Source of the DNA: JBNJEA01 sp051745395 | GTDB taxonomy: Bacteria; Desulfobacterota; Desulfobacteria; Desulfobacterales; Desulfosalsimonadaceae | NCBI GenBank assembly: GCA_051745395.1 | Contig: JBNJEA010000014.1 | Span: 1 to 34,290, forward strand | DNA length: 34,290 nt | Direction of reading: 5' to 3' | In this document: positions 1-6,546 of the stretch, one piece after another | Layout: every line of letters begins with the position of its first letter | Position numbering within the stretch: the stretch's first letter is position 1 | Made by a program: the position numbers and the translations under genes | The notes under the pieces: model-generated | What the model was told of the DNA's origin: nothing | Seen by the model: the letters and a program-made list of their open reading frames with translations, nothing else | Database searches by the model: none

Positions 1-685
1 GATGAATCGGCGGGCTGACGCTATCCTTCAACGCCTTGACCACGGCGTATGCATCATACGGTGCGATCAGGCCGGCCATATCCTTGATGCAGATGCTGTC
101 CGCTCCCATGGCTTCCAGGTCTTTGGCCTTTTTTACATAGTAGTCGATCGTGTAAACCTCGCCGCCCATCCTCGGCTCGGTCAACGTATAACAGATACAG
201 CCTTGAAAATGCTTGCCGCATCGTTTTATGACAGGCACCACCGTTTCGAAATTTCGATAATCATTCAGAGCGTCGAACGTCCTGAAAATATCCATTCCGT
301 TTTCCGCCGCCCGCTCTACAAACGCTTCGGCGACATCGTCGGCATAGTTCCTGTAGCCGACGAGGTTCTGTCCTCGCAACAGCATCGAAAACGGCGTCTT
401 TTTGAAATACCGCTTCAGGGTTCGAATGCGCTCCCAGGGGTCTTCATTCAAGAAGCGGTGCATGGTATCAAAGGTGGCCCCGCCCCATACCTCCACGGCC
501 CAGAAGCCGATTTCGTCCATCATTTCCGCAACAGGGATCATGTCCTCGGTCCGGCCGCGGGTGGCAAACAGGGACTGGTGGCCGTCGCGCAGGGTCAGAT
601 CCTGGACCTTGACCGGGTTTTCGGCCTTGGGCCGGTCCTTGCTGTAATTCATCTCCGTCATTTTGACTTGAAAATGATCCGTCAT
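1..685 (-). CDS. 5S-type pyruvate/oxaloacetate carboxyltransferase (PycB/OadA alpha family), partial
   Basis: The reading frame starts at 685 and runs off the left edge, so only about 228 N-terminal residues are visible. It is an HMGL-like TIM barrel of the family shared by the transcarboxylase 5S subunit, pyruvate carboxylase subunit B and oxaloacetate decarboxylase alpha. The family motif LRDGHQSLFATR is present near residue 32, with the metal-binding Asp in RDGHQ, followed by WGGATFD, FLNEDPWER, LLRGQN and the lysine motif SICIKDMAGL, where the Lys is the carbamylated metal ligand in this family. The start codon follows a GGGGAG ribosome site. It lies 17 nt downstream of the small epsilon-like gene and in the mcm operon, so I favour a methylmalonyl-CoA:pyruvate transcarboxylase 5S role; a pyruvate carboxylase B or decarboxylase alpha role cannot be excluded. 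The biotin domain, if fused, would be beyond the window. Confidence 0.88.
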   Translation of the reverse strand, partial: MTDHFQVKMTEMNYSKDRPKAENPVKVQDLTLRDGHQSLFATRGRTEDMIPVAEMMDEIGFWAVEVWGGATFDTMHRFLNEDPWERIRTLKRYFKKTPFSMLLRGQNLVGYRNYADDVAEAFVERAAENGMDIFRTFDALNDYRNFETVVPVIKRCGKHFQGCICYTLTEPRMGGEVYTIDYYVKKAKDLEAMGADSICIKDMAGLIAPYDAYAVVKALKDSVSPPIH

Positions 686-702
686 CTCTTGACTCCCCTT
701 TA

Positions 703-948
703 TCAGGTGGTTGGATTACGAAACGATCGAAACTGCATCAACTGACGCATCTGCATCTGGGCATTTCTGCCGGACATGCCCCAAGGCCTTGCACCGAAAA
801 GCATGGAACGATCCGGAACAGCGGTTTCGGGGGAAACGGGGGCTTCCGCCTCAGGGGCAGGCGCCTCGACGGCCGTTTCTCGCTCCTCAGCCAGGTATTG
901 CATTGCCGCGGCAATCGCCGCTTTTCTTTTCTTTTCAATTGCAGCCAT
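703..948 (-). CDS. small soluble subunit resembling MmdE / the OadG-MmdD C-terminal tail
   Basis: This is an 81-residue protein between the 12S-type and 5S-type carboxyltransferase genes. The start at 948 is chosen because GGAGG lies just upstream; a longer frame to 1029 runs into repeat DNA and has no ribosome site. The N-terminus is basic and helical (EKKRKAAIAAAMQYLAEE), the middle is an Ala/Pro/Glu linker (about residues 25-48), and the C-terminus carries PWGMSGRNAQMQMRQLM. In the sodium-pumping decarboxylases, the cytoplasmic tails of the gamma/delta subunits, and the small epsilon subunit of Veillonella methylmalonyl-CoA decarboxylase, have the same kind of pattern: an alanine-rich helix and a terminal W..(A/S)GR segment. 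No membrane helix is present here. I infer an assembly or stabilising subunit that bridges the two transferases. Family assignment is by pattern only. Confidence 0.6.
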   Translation of the reverse strand: MAAIEKKRKAAIAAAMQYLAEERETAVEAPAPEAEAPVSPETAVPDRSMLFGARPWGMSGRNAQMQMRQLMQFRSFRNPTT

Positions 949-965
949 GCGGCCTCCATGTGTTT

Positions 966-993
966 GAAATTCGAAATCCGAAATCCGAAATTG
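966..993. repeat. array of four degenerate heptamers (GAAATYN)
   Basis: Four head-to-tail 7-nt units are seen exactly in phase: GAAATTC, GAAATCC, GAAATCC, GAAATTG. The array lies in the 193-nt spacer between the mmdA-like gene and the small epsilon-like gene. A second four-unit array in opposite orientation follows at 1108-1135. Confidence 0.8.
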
Positions 994-1107
994 GGTGTGG
1001 CTTGTAAATTCTATGCATGCTTCAAACAAACCGTAAACCGGAAGCCTTTTTGGAGAAATTGAAAAAGCCTTCTTCCCGCAAATTTACAACCCTCACCGCC
1101 ATTTCCC

Positions 1108-1135
1108 GAATTTCCAATTTCCAATTACCAATTTC
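1108..1135. repeat. second four-unit heptamer array, inverted relative to 966-993
   Basis: On the minus strand the units read GAAATTG, GTAATTG, GAAATTG, GAAATTC. The array is also 28 nt long. Paired against the array at 966-993, 21 of 28 positions are complementary, so a transcript through this spacer could fold into a long A/U-rich stem with a loop of about 114 nt. Nothing else in the 114 nt between the arrays looks like a gene. Confidence 0.78.
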
Positions 1136-1141
1136 GAACCC

Positions 1142-2695
1142 CTACGCCGGAATGTTGCCGTGTTTTTTCGGCGGCAGGGTCTGCCGCTTGTTCGAAAGGA
1201 TTTCCAGGGCCTCGATCAGGCGCGGCCGGGTTTCGCTGGGCACGATGACATCATCGATATAGGCTCGGTTGGCCGCCACGTAGGGATTGGAAAAAAGATC
1301 CTGGTACTCCCCGATCTTTTCCTTGCGCTTGGCGGCCGGATCATCGGCCGAGTCGATTTCCTTGCGATGGATGACGTTGGCCGCCCCTTCGGCGCCCATC
1401 ACCGCGATTTCGGCCGTCGGCCAGGCAAAGGCCATGTCTGCGCCCAAATGCTTGGACGACATGGCAATATAGGCGCCGCCGTAGTCTTTTCGGACAATTA
1501 CGAGCAGCTTGGGCACCGTGGCCTCGGAGTAGCACCAGAGCAGTTTGGCCCCGTGCCGGATGATGCCGCCCCATTCCTGCTCGCTGCCGGGCAGATAGCC
1601 GGGCACGTCGGCAAAGGTTAAAATCGGGATGTTGAAGGCATCGCAGAACCGGATAAACCGCGTGGCCTTGTCCGAGGCGTTGATGTCCAAGCAACCGGCC
1701 AGCACCTTGGGCTGGTTGGCGATAATGCCGATACTTCTGCCGTTTAGCCGGGCAAAGCCGACGATGATGTTTTGGGCGTAGTGCTTGTGCGGCTCGTAAA
1801 ACTCGCCGTTGTCGACGATGGAATGGATGACGTCTTTCATGTCGTAGGACTTGTTGGCATCCACGGGTACCAGGGTGTCTAATGCCGCATCCGTTCTGCC
1901 GGGATCGTCTCCGGTTTCAATTACCGGCGGGTCTTCCATGTTGTTGGGCGGCAGAAAGGACAGCAGGTGCCGGATCCGGTCGATGGCATCGGTGTCGGTT
2001 TCGCAGGCGAAATGCGCCACGCCGCTTTTTTCGTTGTGCGTCATGGCCCCGCCCAGGGACTCGAAGGTGATTTCTTCGCCGGTGACCGACTTGATGACCT
2101 GCGGCCCGGTGATAAACATGTGGCTGGTTTCCTTGACCATAAACACCCAGTCCGTCATAGCGGGCGAATAGACCGCCCCGCCGGCCGTCGGGCCCATAAT
2201 GGCCGAAATCTGGGGAATCACGCCGGAGGCGATGGAATTGCGGTAAAAGATTTCGCCGTAGCCGCACAGCGCATCCACGCCCTCCTGGATCCGGGCGCCG
2301 CCGGAGTCGTTGAAACCGACCACCGGCACCCCGGATTTCATGGCCAGGTCCATGACCTTGCAGATCTTTTTGGCGTGCATTTCCCCGAGGCTGCCCGCCC
2401 GGGCGGTAAAATCCTGGGCAAAGGCAAATACCGGCCGGCCGTTGACCAGGCCGTGGCCGGTGATGACCCCGTCGGAGGGGACATCGACCTTGTCCATTCC
2501 GAAATTGACACACCGGTGGCGGACAAAGGTGTCGATTTCCCGGAAGGTGCCCGCATCAAAGAAATGATCCAGGCGTTCCCGGGCCGTGAGCTTGCCCTTT
2601 TCCTTTTGCTTGGCCACCAGTTTTTCGCCGCCCATTTTCTGGATGCGGCTTTTGAGGTCCAGCATTTCATTGATTTTATCCGAAGCGTCCGTCAT
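1142..2695 (-). CDS. mmdA: methylmalonyl-CoA carboxyltransferase 12S subunit / acyl-CoA carboxylase beta subunit
   Basis: The product is a 517-residue carboxyltransferase of the MmdA/PccB/12S family, full length for the family. It moves carboxyl between methylmalonyl-CoA (or propionyl-CoA) and carboxybiotin. The two crotonase-fold halves are visible: the N-terminal half with DSGGARIQEGVDAL and GPTAGGAVYSP, and the C-terminal half with KDYGGAYIAMSSKHLGAD and AEIAVMGAEGAANV. These glycine-rich turns form the oxyanion holes in this family. The start at 2695 (MTDASDK) follows AGGAAAGGAAAAGG; an in-frame ATG 33 nt upstream has no comparable site. Position between meaB/mcm and a 5S-type gene argues for a transcarboxylase or decarboxylase rather than an ATP-dependent carboxylase; no biotin carboxylase is in the window. 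Confidence 0.93.
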   Translation of the reverse strand: MTDASDKINEMLDLKSRIQKMGGEKLVAKQKEKGKLTARERLDHFFDAGTFREIDTFVRHRCVNFGMDKVDVPSDGVITGHGLVNGRPVFAFAQDFTARAGSLGEMHAKKICKVMDLAMKSGVPVVGFNDSGGARIQEGVDALCGYGEIFYRNSIASGVIPQISAIMGPTAGGAVYSPAMTDWVFMVKETSHMFITGPQVIKSVTGEEITFESLGGAMTHNEKSGVAHFACETDTDAIDRIRHLLSFLPPNNMEDPPVIETGDDPGRTDAALDTLVPVDANKSYDMKDVIHSIVDNGEFYEPHKHYAQNIIVGFARLNGRSIGIIANQPKVLAGCLDINASDKATRFIRFCDAFNIPILTFADVPGYLPGSEQEWGGIIRHGAKLLWCYSEATVPKLLVIVRKDYGGAYIAMSSKHLGADMAFAWPTAEIAVMGAEGAANVIHRKEIDSADDPAAKRKEKIGEYQDLFSNPYVAANRAYIDDVIVPSETRPRLIEALEILSNKRQTLPPKKHGNIPA

Positions 2696-2724
2696 CGGCC
2701 TTTTCCTTTCCTGAGCCGGTTGCA

Positions 2725-2739
2725 CCATTTAGAAAATGG
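2725..2739. other. small inverted repeat in the mmdA leader
   Basis: CCATTT and AAATGG flank a 3-nt loop, giving a 6-bp hairpin about 30 nt upstream of the mmdA start. The same 112-nt spacer contains, on the minus strand, TTAACCACAGAGATCACA (2775-2792), which resembles the degenerate ACCACAGAG-type intergenic repeat found in many environmental deltaproteobacterial genomes. There is no T-tract after the hairpin, so it is not a convincing terminator. Confidence 0.4.
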
Positions 2740-2807
2740 CTTTTGAATTGAAAGAACGTACCTTTTTACTTTTGTGATCTCTGTGGTTAATGTTTCCTTT
2801 GACACCT

Positions 2808-3794
2808 TCAATCGCTTTTATCCAACAACGCCAGCATGCGCTGCGCCGCGGCCATCGCGGTGGTCTCGCCGCTGTCGACCTGCTTTTCCACCTCGGCCAG
2901 CCGCTGTTTGACCTGCGGCATGTGGTAAAACCAATCCTTTACGCCTTCGTCGAGCAGGTATCGGAACCAGTCCATGGCCTGCTGCCGGCGTTTTTCGTAA
3001 AAATCGCCGGTTTGCTCCATCCGGCGGCGATGATCTGCAACCGTGTCACAGATGACGTCTATGCCGGTCATCTCCAGGGCGCTGCAGGTCAGCACCGGCG
3101 GCTGCCAGGCCGCATCGGGCGGCGTGATCAGGTGCAGGGCGTTTTCGTATTCCTTTTTGGCCTTTGCCGCGTTGGCCACGTTTTCGCCGTCGGCCTTGTT
3201 GATGGCCAGTGCATCGGCGATTTCAATAATGCCCCGTTTGATCCCCTGCAGTTCGTCACCGGCGCCGGCCAGTAGAAGCACCAGGAAAAAATCGACCATG
3301 GAGGCCACGGAAAACTCCGACTGCCCCACCCCGACGGTTTCGACCATGACCACGTCAAACCCGGCGGCCTCGCAGACCAGAATCGTCTCCCGGGTTTTTC
3401 GGGCCACGCCGCCGAGGGTGCCCCCGGACGGCGACGGCCGGATAAAGGCCCCCGCGTTGCCGGAGAGCTTTTCCATCCGGGTCTTATCCCCCATGATGCT
3501 GCCGCCGGAGCGCGCCGAGGACGGGTCCACGGCCAGGATGGCCACCTGGTGTCCCTGCTCGATTAAGCGGCCGCCTAAACTTTCAATGAACGTGCTTTTG
3601 CCCACGCCGGGCACGCCCGTAATGCCCAGGCGGATGGATCGTCCGGTATACGGCAGCAGGCCGTCTAATATCTCGTAGGTCAGCGCCTGGTGCTTCGGCA
3701 GCGCGCTTTCAATCAGGGTGATCGTCTTGGAAAGGATTTTCCGGTTGCCGGCCCGAACGCCCTCAATATAAACATTCGGATCCGTTTCAACCAT
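2808..3794 (-). CDS. meaB: MeaB/ArgK-family GTPase, methylmalonyl-CoA mutase chaperone
   Basis: This 328-residue G3E-type P-loop GTPase gates adenosylcobalamin loading of methylmalonyl-CoA mutase and protects it from inactivation. The Walker A motif GVPGVGKST is at residues 60-68, followed by AVDPSSARSGGSIMGDKTRM (switch region of the family), the E-T-VG-VGQSE segment and the guanine-specificity motif NKAD in ALAINKADGEN. The C-terminal part is the helical dimerisation arm usual in this family. Its ATG lies inside the end of mcm, with an 8-nt overlap (ATGGTTGA), so the two are translationally coupled, which fits a dedicated chaperone for the neighbouring mutase. Confidence 0.95.
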   Translation of the reverse strand: MVETDPNVYIEGVRAGNRKILSKTITLIESALPKHQALTYEILDGLLPYTGRSIRLGITGVPGVGKSTFIESLGGRLIEQGHQVAILAVDPSSARSGGSIMGDKTRMEKLSGNAGAFIRPSPSGGTLGGVARKTRETILVCEAAGFDVVMVETVGVGQSEFSVASMVDFFLVLLLAGAGDELQGIKRGIIEIADALAINKADGENVANAAKAKKEYENALHLITPPDAAWQPPVLTCSALEMTGIDVICDTVADHRRRMEQTGDFYEKRRQQAMDWFRYLLDEGVKDWFYHMPQVKQRLAEVEKQVDSGETTAMAAAQRMLALLDKSD

Positions 3795-5916
3795 TTTGCT
3801 CCAGCACGTTTAATACCTGGTTGGCCGAATCCGTGACCATGGAGCCGGGGCCGAATACCTTGGCCACGCCGATATCATAGAGAAAATCGTAATCGCCCGG
3901 CGGAATGATGCCGCCGACGACCACGACGATGTCTTCGCCGCCTTCGGCCTTTAACGCCTCGATCAACCGGGGCACCAGGATCTTGTGGGCACCGGCAAGT
4001 GATGAGACACCGACGGCATGGACATCGTTTTCCACCGCCATTTTCGCCGCCTCGTCCGGGGTCTGAAACATCGGGCTGATGTCGACGTCAAAGCCGAGAT
4101 CCGCGTACGCGGTGGCCACCACCTTGACCCCCCGGTCGTGGCCGTCCTGGCCCATCTTGGTCAGCAGTATCCGCGGCCGGCGGCCCTGGTTTTCCATGAA
4201 CTGTTCGGTCCGCTTGCGCAGAGACGAAATGATTTCCGCGTCCTGGTACTCGCCGGCGTAAACCCCGGATATGCACTGGGTGGTGGCCGTGTACCGGCCG
4301 AAGACCTTTTCCATGGCATCCGAGATCTCGCCCAGGGTGGCCCGGGCGCGCACGGCCGGAATGCAGGCGGCCAGCAGGTTATCACCGGATTCGGCGGCCC
4401 TGGTGACCGCCTCTAAGCTCTGGCGCACCCGGGCGTCATCCCGGTCTTCCTTGATTTTGTTGACCCAGGCGATCTGCTCGTCCCGGACGGCCTCTGAAAT
4501 TTCGCGCACGTCAATGGGGGTTTCTTCCTCCACCGGGTACTTGTTGACCCCGACGATAACGTCCATGCCCTGGTCGATGCGCGCCTGGCGGCGGGCGGCG
4601 GCTTCCTCGATGCGCATCTTGGGCATGCCCTCGACGATGGCCTTGGCCATGCCGCCCATGTCTTCGACCTCCTCTATGATGGCCCGGGCCTTTTCCACGA
4701 TGTCGTTGGTCAAGGTTTCCACGTAGTAGGAGCCGCCCAGCGGGTCGACCACGTTGGTGACATGGGATTCTTCCTGGATGATTAACTGGGTGTTTCGCGC
4801 CACCCGGGCCGATACGTCGGTGGGCAGGCTTACGGCTTCGTCGAATGCGTTGGTGTGCAGCGACTGGGTGCCGCCGAGTACAGCGGCCAGGGCTTCCAGG
4901 GTGGTGCGGATGATGTTGTTGTAGGGATCCTGCTGAGTCAGGCTCCAGCCCGAGGTCTGGACATGGGTCCGGAGCATGGTCGAGCGCGGGTCCTTGGGAT
5001 TAAACTGCTTCATCAGATCGGCCCACAGAAAGCGCGCGGCCCGGAGCATGGCAACTTCCATGAAAAAATTCATGCCGACGCCGAAGAAAAACGACAGGCG
5101 CGGGGCAAAGGCATCGATGTCGAGGCCCGCCCCCAAGGCAGCGCGGACATATTCCAGGCCGTCTGCCAGGGTAAAGGCGGTCTGGAGCACCGAGTCGGCC
5201 CCGGCTTCCATCATGTGGTAGCCACTGATCGACACCGTGTTGAACTTGGGCATGTACTCGGAGCAGTAGCCGATGATGTCGGAGACGATCCGCATGGACG
5301 GATCCGGCGGATAGATGTAGGTGTTTCGGGTCAGGTATTCCTTTAAAATGTCGTTCTGAATGGTGCCGGTGAGCTTTTCCTGGGAAACACCCTGCTCTTC
5401 GGCGGCCACGATGTAGCCGGCCAATACGGGCAGCACCGCCCCGTTCATGGTCATAGACACCGACATTTGGTCGAGCGGGATTTCATCGAATAAAATCTTC
5501 ATGTCCTCGACCGAGTCCACGGGCACGCCGGCCTTGCCGACATCGCCGATGACCCGGGGGTGATCGGAGTCAAAACCGCGGTGGGTGGCCAGGTCAAAGG
5601 CCACGGAAAGCCCTTTCTGGCCGGCAGCGAGATTGCGCTTGTAGAATTCGTTGGATTCTTTGGCCGTGGAAAACCCGGCATACTGGCGGATGGTCCAGGG
5701 ACGGCCCGTGTACATGGTGGCCCGGGGGCCGCGGACATAGGGGTCAAATCCCGGCAGGGTGTTGACAAACGCGATTTCTTCGGAGTCTTCTCTGGTATAA
5801 AGCGGGCGGACCGTGATGCCTTCCGGGGTCTGCCAGTTAAGCGTCTCCACGGACTTGCCCTTCAACTCCTTTTCCGCCAGTTCAATCCATTTTTTTTTAT
5901 CGGGATGGTCTGCCAT
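3787..5916 (-). CDS. mcm: methylmalonyl-CoA mutase, single-chain, adenosylcobalamin-dependent
   Basis: The 709-residue protein isomerises (R)-methylmalonyl-CoA and succinyl-CoA. It carries both the catalytic TIM barrel and the C-terminal cobalamin-binding domain, so it is the one-chain form. Visible landmarks are the substrate-channel segment GFDPYVRGPRATMYTGRPWT near the N-terminus, VSISGYHMMEAGA, TLRTH-type MLRTHVQTSGWSLT, and the base-off/His-on motif DGHDRG at residues 591-596 with His593 as the predicted cobalt ligand, followed by SSLAG and VVGG. GGAGAAG precedes the ATG. An A9 run lies in codons 6-8 of the gene. It lies 36 nt after mce and overlaps meaB. Confidence 0.97.
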   Translation of the reverse strand: MADHPDKKKWIELAEKELKGKSVETLNWQTPEGITVRPLYTREDSEEIAFVNTLPGFDPYVRGPRATMYTGRPWTIRQYAGFSTAKESNEFYKRNLAAGQKGLSVAFDLATHRGFDSDHPRVIGDVGKAGVPVDSVEDMKILFDEIPLDQMSVSMTMNGAVLPVLAGYIVAAEEQGVSQEKLTGTIQNDILKEYLTRNTYIYPPDPSMRIVSDIIGYCSEYMPKFNTVSISGYHMMEAGADSVLQTAFTLADGLEYVRAALGAGLDIDAFAPRLSFFFGVGMNFFMEVAMLRAARFLWADLMKQFNPKDPRSTMLRTHVQTSGWSLTQQDPYNNIIRTTLEALAAVLGGTQSLHTNAFDEAVSLPTDVSARVARNTQLIIQEESHVTNVVDPLGGSYYVETLTNDIVEKARAIIEEVEDMGGMAKAIVEGMPKMRIEEAAARRQARIDQGMDVIVGVNKYPVEEETPIDVREISEAVRDEQIAWVNKIKEDRDDARVRQSLEAVTRAAESGDNLLAACIPAVRARATLGEISDAMEKVFGRYTATTQCISGVYAGEYQDAEIISSLRKRTEQFMENQGRRPRILLTKMGQDGHDRGVKVVATAYADLGFDVDISPMFQTPDEAAKMAVENDVHAVGVSSLAGAHKILVPRLIEALKAEGGEDIVVVVGGIIPPGDYDFLYDIGVAKVFGPGSMVTDSANQVLNVLEQNG

Positions 5917-5952
5917 GTGATCTTCTCCAGGTTCCGGGTTGTGTGAAACAGG

Positions 5953-6366
5953 CTATTCCTCGCTGTCGCGCTGGCACAGTTCCACCAGCACCCCGCCGGT
6001 GGCCTTGGGATGCACAAAGGCGATTTTGGCGCCGCCGGCACCGTAGCGGGGGGTTTCATCGATTAAGGCCACGCCTTTTTCCTTTAACTCGGCCAGGGCC
6101 TGGTCAATATCGGCCACCCGCAGGGCAACGTGGTGTACGCCCTGGCCTTTTTTTTCGATGTATTTTGCCACCGGCCCGTCGGCCGCCGTGGATTCAAGCA
6201 GTTCCACTTCGCTTTGCCCCACCGGGAAAAACGCGGTTTTGACCTTCTGGCTATCCACGGTTTCCTCGCCTGCAAAGGGCAAACCAAGGACATCGGCCCA
6301 GAAGGCTTTTCCCTTGGCATTGCTGTTGACCGCCACGCCGATATGATCGATCTGTAAAATTTTCAT
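5953..6366 (-). CDS. mce: methylmalonyl-CoA epimerase
   Basis: A 137-residue vicinal oxygen chelate (glyoxalase-like) protein that interconverts the (S) and (R) forms of methylmalonyl-CoA. The paired beta-alpha-beta-beta-beta modules are seen, with predicted metal ligands at His8 (IDHIGVAV), Glu55 (VELLES; Gln is common in other members), His78/His79 (GVHHVALRV) and Glu129 (GGVLVELCQ). It is the first gene of the mce-mcm-meaB-mmdA operon and is preceded by a 120-nt leader with a promoter at 6487-6515. Length and neighbours fit the family exactly. Confidence 0.95.
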   Translation of the reverse strand: MKILQIDHIGVAVNSNAKGKAFWADVLGLPFAGEETVDSQKVKTAFFPVGQSEVELLESTAADGPVAKYIEKKGQGVHHVALRVADIDQALAELKEKGVALIDETPRYGAGGAKIAFVHPKATGGVLVELCQRDSEE

Positions 6367-6460
6367 GGTGTTTTCCTCATCCTTGGCTGCAGAAACAGAA
6401 ATGATCCAATCGAAAACTTAATTCGCCGTTATCTTGCGTCAAACGATATCATCACCTGCT

Positions 6461-6476
6461 TCCATCATTTGATGGA
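6461..6476. promoter_or_regulatory. inverted repeat at the predicted mce transcription start (possible operator)
   Basis: TCCATCA and TGATGGA are perfect 7-bp arms separated by TT. The element lies just downstream of the predicted start site (about 6480 on the minus strand), a position suited to a repressor operator or to a hairpin at the 5' end of the mRNA. The function is inferred from position only. Confidence 0.45.
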
Positions 6477-6486
6477 CAAAACGAAC

Positions 6487-6515
6487 TTTTTATCGAATCA
6501 AAAGGGAAAAGTCAA
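6487..6515 (-). promoter_or_regulatory. sigma-70-type promoter of the methylmalonyl-CoA operon
   Basis: On the minus strand TTGACT (6515-6510) and TAAAAA (6492-6487) are separated by exactly 17 nt. The match is 5/6 at -35 and 4/6 at -10. The predicted start is near 6480, giving a leader of about 115 nt to mce. It sits in the spacer after the stop of the ATPase gene, where an operon promoter is expected. Confidence 0.55.
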
Positions 6516-6546
6516 GGGGCAAGCCGTCGAAAAAAACGATTTGAAT

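Noticed and set aside
2..745. Plus-strand open frame of 247 codons at the left edge
   Set aside because: The opposite strand encodes clear 5S-type carboxyltransferase motifs; the plus frame shows none.
949..1029. Longer N-terminus for the epsilon-like gene
   Set aside because: It reads through the heptamer array and has no ribosome site, whereas GGAGG precedes the ATG at 948.
966..1135. CRISPR-like array
   Set aside because: Units are 7 nt without spacers and there are no cas genes; this is a simple tandem repeat.
6525..6541. Terminator for the GAF-ATPase gene in the run of A/T near its stop
   Set aside because: The T-run lies in the loop between short TCG/CGA arms, not after a stem, so it does not form an intrinsic terminator.
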